Of a stretch of 64,000 nt of DNA, positions 16,420 to 24,161 are shown one piece after another. Within the stretch, counting starts at the first letter, position 1, and each line of letters starts with the position of its first letter. Source of the DNA: Bradyrhizobium genosp. L. Lineage in GTDB: Bacteria > Pseudomonadota > Alphaproteobacteria > Rhizobiales > Xanthobacteraceae. The translations under genes and the position numbers were made by a program. The DNA is taken from the NCBI RefSeq assembly GCF_015624485.1, contig NZ_CP061378.1:7155501-7219500 (forward strand). Direction: 5' to 3'. Under the pieces are notes generated by a model, which worked only from the letters and a program-made list of their open reading frames with translations, had not been told where the DNA came from and did not search any database.

Positions 16420-19011
16420 TTGTTGATCGCCGGATTTCTCGCACGGACTGGTTTCCGTTTTGCCGCCGCGCGCGCGATCGCGCGCCGTGCGCTCTGTAGC
16501 CTCGGCCTGATCATCGCAGCGCTGTTCGGCCCGGTTGCCGCGGCGAGCGCGCAGGCGCCGGCCGTGGCGTCGGTCGCGCCCAACTCGGGACCTGCGGGCA
16601 CGACGGTGACCATCGCGGGCGGCGGCTTCAGCACCGCAACGGCCGTCAACTTCGGTGGCACTCCCGCAACGAGCTTCACCGTGATCGGGAACGAGCAGAT
16701 GACCGCCGTCGCACCTGCAGGCGCCGGCACGGTCGATATCACGGTGACCAATCCGAGCGGGACGTCGAGCATATCGCCGGTCGACCGGTTCACCTATCTC
16801 TCGCCGCCGACGGTCACTTCGATCTCGCCGACGGCGGGCCCGGTCGGCGGCGGCACGACCGTCACCATCACCGGCAGCAATTTCACCGGCGCCACCGCGG
16901 TGATGTTCGGCGGGACGAGCGCGACATTCACCGTCAATACGGCAAGCCGGATCACGGCGACGTCACCGCCCGGAGCCGGCACCGTCGACGTCACCGTGAC
17001 AGGTCCGGGAGGGACATCGGCGACGTCGGCCGCCGACCAGTTCACCTATACCGGGCCGCCGGCCGTGACCTCGGTCTCGCCAGGCACGGGACCTTCCACG
17101 GGCGGCACATCGGTGACCATCACCGGCAAGGGATTCTCCGGCGCCACATCAATCATGTTCGGCGCGACCGGTGCGACAGGCTTCACCGTCAACTCGGATA
17201 CGTCGATCACGGCAACCTCGCCGGCCGGCACCGGGACCGTCGACGTGACGGTGACGACCCCGATCGGCACCTCGCCGACGTCGGCGGCGGACCAGTTCAA
17301 CTATACCAACGGGCCGACGGTGACCGCGGTGTCGCCGGCATCCGGCCCCGCCGCGGGCGGGACCTCGGTGACGGTCACCGGCACCAATTTCACCGGGGCG
17401 ACCGCGGTGAAATTCGGCGCGAGCAATGCGACAGGCTTCACGGTGAACTCTGCGACGTCGATCACCGCGACCTCGCCCGCGGGCACCGGCACGGTGGATA
17501 TCACGGTGACCACACCGGCCGGCACCTCGGCGATTTCGGCGGCAGACCGCTTCGGCTACGCTTCATCATCCGCGCAGACCACCCAGACCACGCTGGCCTC
17601 GTCGCAGAACCCGTCCAGTTCCGGCCAGTCCGTGACGTTCACCGCGACGGTCACCTCGGCCGGCGGCACGCCGACGGGCACGGTCACATTCAGCGACAAC
17701 GGCACGCCGATCGGAAGCGCGACATTGGCCGCGGGCACCGCAAGCTTCGCGACGTCGTCGCTCGCCGTCGGCAGCCATCCCATCACGGCCAGCTATTCCG
17801 GCAATGGCGCGTTTGGGGCCAGCACGTCGCCGGCATTGCCGCAGAGCGTCAGCGTGCCCGGCGACAGCGTCAAGCTGCGCGCGTTGCAGCTCAACATCAC
17901 CAAGCTGGTGGCGCAGGAGTCGGGCCAGGCGATCTCGGGCGCGATCGACAGCGCGATCTCCGAAGGCTTCAGCGACGACGGCGGCAGCTTCGCCTCGACA
18001 AGCGGCACCGGCATGCGCTTCAATTTCGCCGCCGATCCCGCCGGCCAGGCCGCGCAGGGCGACGCGAGCGACCGCAGCGCCTACGCATCGAACAACACAT
18101 CGCGTGCCGGCGGCCGCGCCGGCAGCAATCCGCGCATCGACAATGCCTTCGCCGCGATCGACCGGCAGATGCCGGCCAAGGCGCCGCCGAAAACCTATCG
18201 CGAGGCCAGCAACTGGCTGTTCTGGATCGACGTCCGCGGCAGCATCATCGACCGCTGGTCCGGCTCGACCGCGCCTGGCACCGGCACCGCGCAATCGTCA
18301 CTCTCCGGCGGCCAGGTCAATGCGCTGATGGGACTGACCTACAAGATGGCGCCGAACGTCCTGGTCGGTGCCATCGCGGGCTACGAGAATTTCAACTACA
18401 CCGAACAGAACATCAGCGGAAAGCTCACCGGTGACGGCTGGACCGTCGGCCCCTATCTCGGCTGGAAGATCACGCCGACGCTGCGCTACGATGCTGCCGT
18501 GGCCTATTCCGGGATCGGCTACAACGGCATTGCCGGCGCCGCGCAGGGCAATTTCAACGGCAACCGCTGGTTGTTCGCGACCGGGCTGACCGGGACCTAC
18601 AGGATGCAGCAGCTGCTGATCGAGCCGTCGGCGCGCGTCTATGCGCTGTGGGAGCACGAGAACGCCTATGTCGACACGCTCGGCACGCTGCAGACGGCGC
18701 GCGATTTCACCACCGGCCGCGCCTCGGGCGGCGTCAAGCTGAGCTATCCGCTGGCGTGGCGCGACAATGCCGCGCTGGCTCCCTATGCCGGGATCTATGG
18801 CGACTATTACTTCAACAGGGATGACGCGGCCGCGATCGGCGCGCTCGCCTCGACGCCGCTGCTCGACGGCTGGTCGGCCCGCCTGATCGGCGGCCTCAAC
18901 GCAAGGCTCGCCGGCGGCGCGATGCTCGGCATCGGCGGCGAATATGGCGGGATCGGCGGCGACATACGGATCTGGCGGCTGACGGCGAAGGCCCGCGTGC
19001 CGTTCAACTGA
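16420..19011 (+). CDS. Autotransporter with four IPT/TIG repeats and an Ig-like domain
   Basis: A large surface protein of about 863 residues. An extended signal peptide (RRALCSLGLIIAALFGPVAAASAQ) is followed by four tandem IPT/TIG immunoglobulin-like repeats of about 84 residues (each roughly VTSVSP-GP-GGT-VTITG-F-GAT-V-FG, ending SAADQFTY). An Ig-like repeat domain follows (TFTATVTSAGGTPTGTVTFSDNG). After a linker rich in small and charged residues, the C-terminal 270 residues form an autotransporter beta-barrel (from about SNWLFWIDVRGS), ending KARVPFN. The passenger probably stays anchored and acts in adhesion. The start is uncertain: TTG at 16420 has GGAG 6 nt upstream, whereas the in-frame TTG at 16312 has no site. 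The tandem passenger repeats share high DNA identity and may vary in number between strains. Confidence 0.87.
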   Translation: MLIAGFLARTGFRFAAARAIARRALCSLGLIIAALFGPVAAASAQAPAVASVAPNSGPAGTTVTIAGGGFSTATAVNFGGTPATSFTVIGNEQMTAVAPAGAGTVDITVTNPSGTSSISPVDRFTYLSPPTVTSISPTAGPVGGGTTVTITGSNFTGATAVMFGGTSATFTVNTASRITATSPPGAGTVDVTVTGPGGTSATSAADQFTYTGPPAVTSVSPGTGPSTGGTSVTITGKGFSGATSIMFGATGATGFTVNSDTSITATSPAGTGTVDVTVTTPIGTSPTSAADQFNYTNGPTVTAVSPASGPAAGGTSVTVTGTNFTGATAVKFGASNATGFTVNSATSITATSPAGTGTVDITVTTPAGTSAISAADRFGYASSSAQTTQTTLASSQNPSSSGQSVTFTATVTSAGGTPTGTVTFSDNGTPIGSATLAAGTASFATSSLAVGSHPITASYSGNGAFGASTSPALPQSVSVPGDSVKLRALQLNITKLVAQESGQAISGAIDSAISEGFSDDGGSFASTSGTGMRFNFAADPAGQAAQGDASDRSAYASNNTSRAGGRAGSNPRIDNAFAAIDRQMPAKAPPKTYREASNWLFWIDVRGSIIDRWSGSTAPGTGTAQSSLSGGQVNALMGLTYKMAPNVLVGAIAGYENFNYTEQNISGKLTGDGWTVGPYLGWKITPTLRYDAAVAYSGIGYNGIAGAAQGNFNGNRWLFATGLTGTYRMQQLLIEPSARVYALWEHENAYVDTLGTLQTARDFTTGRASGGVKLSYPLAWRDNAALAPYAGIYGDYYFNRDDAAAIGALASTPLLDGWSARLIGGLNARLAGGAMLGIGGEYGGIGGDIRIWRLTAKARVPFN
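16558..17565 (+). repeat. Four in-frame tandem repeats (IPT/TIG domains)
   Basis: Units begin at about 16558, 16804, 17056 and 17311, each 246-255 bp. Units 2 to 4 are very alike in DNA as well as protein (for example the SAADQF ends and the GTVDVTVT strand). Unit 1 is more divergent, as expected if the array grew by duplication of the inner units. The array is entirely within the autotransporter gene. Confidence 0.85.
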
Positions 19012-19020
19012 CCAACGGCG

Positions 19021-19206
19021 TCACGCAAACGATCGCGCGTCGCGCTCGCGATCGTGCTTGGTCGTGTCGTCGGTCGGCGGCTGCAGACCGGGGCTGTTGG
19101 CCCAGCGATCGAGCTCCTCGATAATCCGCTCGTGGCTCGGCCGCTGCGGCGGAGACGCGCCGGGCTCTTGAGAGAGTTTTCGCGGCAGCTTGACCTTGTC
19201 CGTCAT
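19021..19206 (-). CDS. Small hydrophilic hypothetical protein
   Basis: A 61-residue charged protein (MTDKVKLPRKLSQEP, EELDRWANSPG, then DDTTKHDRERDARS). No domain is recognised and it is probably cytoplasmic. An AGGAG site sits 7 nt before the ATG, which supports translation. It is convergent with the autotransporter gene, 9 bp apart, and lies in a run of small minus-strand genes ending with the one encoding DUF3597. Confidence 0.6.
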   Translation of the reverse strand: MTDKVKLPRKLSQEPGASPPQRPSHERIIEELDRWANSPGLQPPTDDTTKHDRERDARSFA

Positions 19207-19233
19207 CGCAATCGCTCCTGCAACGCCAGCTGA

Positions 19234-19518
19234 CTATCTGCGATCTGTCGATCTTTCCGGTGCGCCGGCGGGCGGCGCGACAGGTGAGGCCTGCTCCCAC
19301 GGCGCCGGCAGGATGACCCTCGCCGGCGGAAGATCCTGCGTGGTGCGCTGAATATTGGCGTCCGGCGGTCGATGCCCGCCATCCGCGCCGTCCGCATATG
19401 CGAGGACGGCGCAGACGCCGAGCGCAAACGCGGCCATCGCCAATCTCGCTGGGATCACCGAACGCATGACACCGAGGGTGAGAGGCCTGACGTTGCCGGC
19501 CGGATGACGTGGAGCCAT
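19234..19518 (-). CDS. Small exported or membrane-anchored hypothetical protein
   Basis: A 94-residue protein with a basic N-terminus, a hydrophobic stretch (ARLAMAAFALGVCAVLAYA) that could be a signal peptide or anchor, and a Pro/Asp-rich tail (PPDANIQRTT, ILPAPWEQ). GAGGAA and AGGTG lie upstream of the ATG, though spacing is not ideal. No family recognised. It lies 27 bp upstream of the 61-residue protein gene and may share its transcript. Confidence 0.5.
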   Translation of the reverse strand: MAPRHPAGNVRPLTLGVMRSVIPARLAMAAFALGVCAVLAYADGADGGHRPPDANIQRTTQDLPPARVILPAPWEQASPVAPPAGAPERSTDRR

Positions 19519-19611
19519 GGCACCTGTTCCTCACGCAATACAAGCCTGGGTGACGCGCGCGGTCGCAACGGCGCGCAGCACATTCCCTCGCCTCGGGTTC
19601 TGCCGGCGTCT

Positions 19612-19824
19612 TTATCTGTGGTGATGCCTGAGATAATCGTGCAGCGAGCTCGAGCCCGTCTCCTTGAGCAGGGTCTTGAGCATCATGTCCTTGCGGCGGC
19701 CTTCGGCGAAATGCTCGCCATACTTCTTGCGCAACGCGGCGACTTTTGTGTTGCCATGTTTGCGTTCGATCCGGCCGCTGTTGTCGCGATGACGGCCGTC
19801 GAGACCCTTGCGTGCCTTTGCCAT
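19612..19824 (-). CDS. Small basic conserved hypothetical protein
   Basis: A 70-residue, strongly basic protein (MAKARKGLDGRHRDNSGRIE, KHGNTKVAALRKKYGEHFAEG, ending DYLRHHHR). I recall similar short proteins in many rhizobial genomes, with no known function. The ATG at 19824 has a GGAGG site; the longer reading frame upstream overlaps the DUF3597 gene and has no support. The charge suggests a nucleic-acid or stress-related role, but nothing proves this. Confidence 0.7.
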   Translation of the reverse strand: MAKARKGLDGRHRDNSGRIERKHGNTKVAALRKKYGEHFAEGRRKDMMLKTLLKETGSSSLHDYLRHHHR

Positions 19825-19897
19825 GTCCTGCCTCCGATGTGCTGATGGCGTGAGGCGCCGCGCCTTGGCGTGGTGCCTCACGTCGCTTTGATGCGGG

Positions 19898-20308
19898 TCA
19901 GGTCTTGATGTCGTCCGGCAGCTTGCCACCATTGGCGGCGAGCTTGGCCATCACCTGCTTGTGCAGCCAGACATTCATGGTGGCGCTGTCGTTGGCGTCG
20001 CCGGTGTAGTGCAGCTCCTTGGCGAGCTCCTTGCGCGCAGCAAGGCTGGAGTCGAGGCCGAGCGCCTTCATCAGGTCGACGATCGAGGTCCGCCAGGCCA
20101 GCCGCTCGCCGGTCGCAGCCGCCGCCTTGTCGACAATGGCCGCGACGTCGACGGTTTGCGGCGCGGCCGCCGGCGAAGCGGTCGGCGTTGCCGCAGGCGA
20201 CCCGCCCGGCGCGGCATTTGGCGCGGCGGCCGTTGCGGTCGGAGGGGTCTTGGCCTGGGCCGAGCCGTGGCCGAAGATTGCACCCATGATGCTTCCAAAA
20301 ATGCTCAT
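19898..20308 (-). CDS. DUF3597 domain protein
   Basis: A 136-residue protein. The N-terminus MSIFGSIMGAIFGHG is followed by an Ala/Pro/Thr-rich linker (about 20-50), then the conserved domain VDVAAIVDKAAAATGERLAWRTSIVDLMKALGLDSS with RKELAKELHYTGD and the ending MNVWLHKQVMAKLAANGGKLPDDI. This is the DUF3597 (LysM-associated) family, whose function is unknown; members are often stress-induced. AAGGA precedes the ATG. A TGACCTTCGTCA box lies 86-97 bp upstream of the start, matching two boxes before the histidine kinase gene at 24162-25232. Confidence 0.88.
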   Translation of the reverse strand: MSIFGSIMGAIFGHGSAQAKTPPTATAAAPNAAPGGSPAATPTASPAAAPQTVDVAAIVDKAAAATGERLAWRTSIVDLMKALGLDSSLAARKELAKELHYTGDANDSATMNVWLHKQVMAKLAANGGKLPDDIKT

Positions 20309-20393
20309 GATCCTTCACTCCGTGCGCCTGACGTCGCGCGGTTGGATCCCGCGACGAGGCAAACGATAGGCAGGCGATCAGGCGGGCGGAAGA

Positions 20394-20405
20394 TGACCTT
20401 CGTCA
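20394..20405. promoter_or_regulatory. TGACCTTCGTCA box upstream of DUF3597 gene
   Basis: A TGAC-4-GTCA inverted repeat differs at one base from the two TGACTTTCGTCA boxes upstream of the NarL-type kinase gene near 25.3 kb. It is possibly a binding site for the NarL-type response regulator encoded at 23455-24111. This is inferred from motif sharing only. Confidence 0.35.
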
Positions 20406-20511
20406 CTATCGAGCCGTCGGGCAGCGTGGTGCAATCGGTGCTTGACGCGTGCGCCATTCACGCCGGCCACGCGACGAAAGCCATTCATCGCGCGCTCCAC
20501 GTGCGGTGAAG

Positions 20512-20661
20512 TCAGCCGCCCCGGCCCGATTCGCCAGCCCCGAGAAAGTCGGGGCGGCTGACACAGGCACAACGTCTCCGTCATTGCGAGCGAAGCCTAG
20601 TCTAGCAATCCATCGATCCCCGAGTTGAGACGTGGATTGCTTCGCTACGCTCGCAATGACG
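20512..20661. repeat. Composite palindromic intergenic repeat
   Basis: Two elements lie side by side in the gap between the GTPase and DUF3597 genes (20309-20676). The first is a hairpin with 11-bp arms (TCAGCCGCCCC at 20512, GGGGCGGCTGA at 20550). The second has inverted 14-bp ends (CGTCATTGCGAGCG at 20579, CGCTCGCAATGACG at 20648), a repeat class I recall from Bradyrhizobium. A half copy recurs at 57392. Nothing else in this gap looks coding. Confidence 0.8.
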
Positions 20662-20676
20662 GGATGAGAATTCGAT

Positions 20677-21177
20677 TTACAGCTGCCGCCGGCGAATGGT
20701 CTGGGCGAGCTCCGCAAAGCTTTCCACGATGCCTGTGCCGGTCTTTGCGCTCACCGGCCTGACGCTCGACTTCGCCAGTTCGCCGATCGCGCCGGCGCTG
20801 CCGGCGGCTTCGGGAAGATCGATCTTGTTCAACAGCGCCTTGTAGGGCCGGCCCGGAAAGCGCGCCTCGAAGCCGCGCACCAGCTCGACCATGCGCGTCA
20901 CCGTCTGCGGCCGCGTCACGTCCGCGACGATGATGGCGGCGGAGGCGCCGGTGACATAGACGGTGTCGAAGATCTGGGTGCCGAAATCGCCGTCGGTGTC
21001 CCACAGCACGAGGCGCATCGGCTCGCCGCCATCGGCCGGCGCGACATCATGGCTCAGAATCTCGACGCCGAGGGTCGATTTGTACTGGCCCTCGAAGCGG
21101 TCATAGACCAGCCGATACAGGATCGACGTCTTGCCGACCCCCATATCGCCGAGCAGCATGACTTTCGCGGTCAGCAT
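20677..21177 (-). CDS. Ras/Rab-like small GTPase
   Basis: A 166-residue single-domain GTP-binding protein. G1 is GDMGVGKTS (10-18), G3 is WDTDGD (59-64) in place of the usual DTAGQ, G4 is NKID (117-120) and G5 is SAK (143-145). The position of the catalytic Gln (Ras Gln61) is Asp64, so intrinsic hydrolysis should be slow and a partner may supply catalysis, as for MglA. There is no membrane anchor. It is the last gene of a tight operon: its ATG overlaps the stop of the OmpA-domain protein, which itself carries a roadblock/longin-like stretch, the kind of domain that partners small GTPases. It may control assembly or polarity of an envelope-spanning complex; this is inference. Confidence 0.9.
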   Translation of the reverse strand: MLTAKVMLLGDMGVGKTSILYRLVYDRFEGQYKSTLGVEILSHDVAPADGGEPMRLVLWDTDGDFGTQIFDTVYVTGASAAIIVADVTRPQTVTRMVELVRGFEARFPGRPYKALLNKIDLPEAAGSAGAIGELAKSSVRPVSAKTGTGIVESFAELAQTIRRRQL

Positions 21178-22928
21178 CAGCGCGACACTTCCGATCGGTA
21201 GACGGTCTCGAACGACACCCGGCGGTTACCGCCACCGGCTGCGTCGAGCTGGTCGGTGATCGGCATGGTCGCCGCCCGCGACACCAGGATCAGCCGCGTC
21301 GGCTCGATCCCGAACGCAGTCAGGGAGCGCATCACCTGCTCCGCCCGCTTGCGCGCGAGCGTCTTGTTGGCGCCCTCGGTGCCGCTCTGGTCGGCATAGC
21401 CGACAATGCGCACCCGCAAATCATTGTTGGCCAGCAAGCCGGCGAGTTCGCGGAGTTGCTGCTCGGCCTGATCCTTGTCGAGGAATTCATCGGACTTGTT
21501 GACGAAGAACACCGCCGTTGCGGCGACATAACGATCGAGCCGCGCAGCCGGGCCGTCGGCGATCGCCGCGAGCGTTGCGGATTGCTCGCCGAGCTTTCCG
21601 ACCTGCTCGCCAAGCTTGTCATATTGCGCGGCGAGCCCGGTATTCTGCGCGGCGGCCGCCTTCGCTTGCGCAGCCGTCGCATCGCGGATCTGGTCGAGGC
21701 TCGCCTGCAGCCGCGCCATGCCCTGCTGCAGATCCGCGATACCGGCCTGCGAGGCCGCGACCTGCTCCGGTCCGGGCACGCGGCCGATCCGGTCGACGAT
21801 TCGATACGGCGCGGCAGCGGACGCGAGCGCATCGACCAGCGGTGCGATGGCGACCTGGCTCGGCTCGACGCCGGCGACCGCGACGCTGTGATCGTGATGA
21901 TCGAAATCGAGCCGCAGCGGGAATGATTTCAGCAACGGCTCCTTGGCCGTCAGCTGCTCCAGCACGGCATGGGTGCGTCGCTCGAGCAGCCCGCGGCTCA
22001 CGGCCGCTGCGCCGAACCAGACCAGCACGCCGGCGATCGCCGCGAGCAAAGTGAACAGGATGACCTTGCCGCGGCCGCTCTTTGCCTTGCGCGGCGTGTC
22101 GTCGGTTTCGATCGACGTCGCCAGCGACGCCAGCATCTTGGCATCGCAGGTCGCGCCGCGGTCGATGCGCTCGATCGCATCGAAGAACAGCGCGTTGATC
22201 CTGGCGTTGTCGGCAGGACGCAGCGGGCCGAGGCACTGCGCCGCCAGGATGTAGCGCGGCGAGGCGCGCAGCGCGATCTCGCGTCCGCCGAAATCGAGCG
22301 TCTGCAGATTGCCTTCGCCGGCCAGCGCCTGCACCGAAAACTCCAGGATCGCGGCGACCATCGCGCTCAGCAGGTCGGCGCGCTCATCGGGCGTTTCGTC
22401 GCGCTTCCAGTCCGCGACCAGGCGGCCGTTGCCGCGCTCGATGATCAGGAGGCGGTTGACCCGCGGCGGATTGTCCGCCAGCACGAACTCGCTGATCGGC
22501 CGTCCGGTGGCCAGCGACTTGACGCGGCCGACCCAGAGCTGGGTCGACGTGAGAGCGTTGATGCGCTGCTCGAGCGTGGCGATGACTTCCCTGAAGGAGT
22601 TCGCCACCGCGGCGCTGACCAGCCGGCCGACGATCGGATAGAGCGCCTCGACCATCAGCTCGCGTGAATTCTTGATCTCGCTCCTGATCGCAGCGACCAC
22701 GGTGGGCGCGATCGCGTTGGCGAGCTCGCGGGGACGGCTGACCTCGGCGCGCTCGAGCGCTTCGATCAGGATGTCGGCGGTCGCCGATTCCAGGCGATCG
22801 GCGGAGCCGACATATTGCTGAAGCGACGCGAGATCGGACTCCAGCGACGTCAGACGCGTCGCCTCCGGCTGAAACAGCAATACCTTGAGCTGCTCGATCT
22901 CGCGGTTCTGGCCGGCAGCGGCTGCCAT
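21177..22928 (-). CDS. OmpA-domain membrane protein with roadblock-like cytoplasmic region
   Basis: A 583-residue inner-membrane protein. The N-terminal 300 residues are cytoplasmic: a helical start (EQLKVLLFQPEATRLTSLE), then residues about 155-260 (NRLLIIERGNGRLVADWKRD, DLLSAMVAAILEFSVQAL, LDFGGREIALRASPRYILA) that look like a roadblock/longin domain. One transmembrane helix (VILFTLLAAIAGVLVWFGAAAV, about 300) leads to a periplasmic segment with a BON-like stretch, a coiled coil, and a C-terminal OmpA/MotB peptidoglycan-binding domain (RIVGYADQSGTEGANKTLARKRAEQ). It probably links the peptidoglycan to the downstream GTPase across the membrane. The 1-bp gap to the coiled-coil gene and the overlap with the GTPase gene show one operon. 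Confidence 0.88.
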   Translation of the reverse strand: MAAAAGQNREIEQLKVLLFQPEATRLTSLESDLASLQQYVGSADRLESATADILIEALERAEVSRPRELANAIAPTVVAAIRSEIKNSRELMVEALYPIVGRLVSAAVANSFREVIATLEQRINALTSTQLWVGRVKSLATGRPISEFVLADNPPRVNRLLIIERGNGRLVADWKRDETPDERADLLSAMVAAILEFSVQALAGEGNLQTLDFGGREIALRASPRYILAAQCLGPLRPADNARINALFFDAIERIDRGATCDAKMLASLATSIETDDTPRKAKSGRGKVILFTLLAAIAGVLVWFGAAAVSRGLLERRTHAVLEQLTAKEPLLKSFPLRLDFDHHDHSVAVAGVEPSQVAIAPLVDALASAAAPYRIVDRIGRVPGPEQVAASQAGIADLQQGMARLQASLDQIRDATAAQAKAAAAQNTGLAAQYDKLGEQVGKLGEQSATLAAIADGPAARLDRYVAATAVFFVNKSDEFLDKDQAEQQLRELAGLLANNDLRVRIVGYADQSGTEGANKTLARKRAEQVMRSLTAFGIEPTRLILVSRAATMPITDQLDAAGGGNRRVSFETVYRSEVSR

Positions 22929-22929
22929 G

Positions 22930-23295
22930 CTATCTGCCCGTGCGGCCCGATCCCAATCCGCTGATCGCCGCGCCGAGCTGGGTGATGGCCGACCCGATGT
23001 CCTTCAACGAATCGAGCCGCTTCTGCTCGGTGTCGCGTTCGAGATCGGAGAGTCGCGCCTGCAGGGTGGTCAGCTCGTTGGTGAAATCCGCCTGCATCTG
23101 CTTGAGCGAGGCCTGCATCTCGTCGCGCAGCCCGGCGAGATTGGTCTCCAGCGAGCGTTGCGCTCCACCGAACAGGAGGTCGCGAACCTGATCGATCGTC
23201 GCCGCGCCGTGCGCCGCCGTGTCGGCACCATTGCCCGCCGCCGGAGCGCTCGCGAGCCCATCCGCGTCCTTGGTCTGGCGCTCGATACCCTTCAT
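22930..23295 (-). CDS. Coiled-coil protein of the GTPase/OmpA operon
   Basis: A 121-residue soluble protein. After a short low-complexity start, the conserved-looking core IDQVRDLLFGGAQRSLE runs into a long heptad-patterned helix (LRDEMQASLKQMQADF, TLQARLSDLERDTEQ) and ends with a Gly-rich tail. The motif DQVRDLLFG resembles the EQLKVLLFQ start of the adjacent OmpA protein, so the two may pair. The ATG at 23295 has a G-rich site; the frame stays open upstream but is not conserved in look. First gene of the operon. Confidence 0.8.
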   Translation of the reverse strand: MKGIERQTKDADGLASAPAAGNGADTAAHGAATIDQVRDLLFGGAQRSLETNLAGLRDEMQASLKQMQADFTNELTTLQARLSDLERDTEQKRLDSLKDIGSAITQLGAAISGLGSGRTGR

Positions 23296-23454
23296 GGTCG
23301 TCCCCTGCTCACTCAAAGCTTCCGCAATCCCGGCACGCGATCTCAAAAACCGATCCGGAACAATCCTATAGCCAATTTTGCGGGCGCGGCCCAGAGCAAC
23401 ACGATCAATCGCGTGCGGATTCAACCGTCGGCGCACGCTCGCGGGCAATTATTC

Positions 23455-24111
23455 CTAGTAAGTTATTGCCTTTATTGCCAGTTCTGTACGGTTCTTGACC
23501 TGGCATTTTTCCAGGATGGTGCTGACATAGTTCTTCACGGTTCCTTCGGCCAAATGCAGCCGCTCGCCGATCTCGGTATTGCTCATGCCAGCGACGATCA
23601 GCGTGAGGATTTCGTTCTCCCGCGCGGTCAGGCCGTCGCGCACCGGCAGCTTGGCCGAGACCCGCGGGCCGCGCAGCCGCTTGAACTCGTCGAGGATGCG
23701 CGCGGCGACGCTCGGCGACAGGCCGGACTGGCCGTTCATCACGGCGCGGATCGTCGCTGCGATCTCGTCGATCCTGGCATCTTTCAGAAGATACGCCTTG
23801 GCGCCCGCGCTGACCGCCTCGAAGATCAGGTCGTTGGTCTCGAACGTGGTCAGCACGACGATGTGGGTCTGCGGCAGCTCGCGCAGGATACGCTGGGTCG
23901 CCGCGATGCCGTCGACCCGCGGCATCTGCAGATCCATCAGGATGATGTCGGGCCGGTAGCGCCGTGCAAACTCGATGGCCTGCTCGCCATCGGCCGCGCC
24001 TGGAAGGATTTCGAAATCGTCGTTCTGCTGGGCCAGCAGCGTGGCGATGCCTTCCCTGATCAGGGCCTGATCCTCGGCGAGCAGTACCCGTACTTTATCG
24101 ACCTTGCTCAC
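23455..24111 (-). CDS. NarL-type response regulator
   Basis: A 218-residue two-component regulator. The receiver domain has the acidic pair AEDQ near residues 12-14, phosphoacceptor Asp in IILMDLQMPRVDG, Thr in VVLTTF and Lys in YLLKDA. The C-terminal LuxR HTH is LTARENEILTLIVAGMSNTEIGE, then EGTVKNYVSTILEK. It should be phosphorylated by the kinase encoded immediately upstream (50-bp gap). The TGACTTTCGTCA boxes before the kinase gene are candidate binding sites. Confidence 0.95.
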   Translation of the reverse strand: MSKVDKVRVLLAEDQALIREGIATLLAQQNDDFEILPGAADGEQAIEFARRYRPDIILMDLQMPRVDGIAATQRILRELPQTHIVVLTTFETNDLIFEAVSAGAKAYLLKDARIDEIAATIRAVMNGQSGLSPSVAARILDEFKRLRGPRVSAKLPVRDGLTARENEILTLIVAGMSNTEIGERLHLAEGTVKNYVSTILEKCQVKNRTELAIKAITY

Positions 24112-24161
24112 GGGCGTTCCGTCATCCTCTCAACATCGTCCCTGATCACGCGCCCGCCGGC

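Noticed and set aside
16558..17565. CRISPR-like periodic array
   Set aside because: The repeats are 250-bp coding units (IPT domains) in frame within the autotransporter, with no short direct repeats and spacers.
20406..20717. Minus-strand frame with the VIASVAKQS text
   Set aside because: This is the translation of the GTCATTGCGAGCG intergenic repeat, a well-known false ORF.
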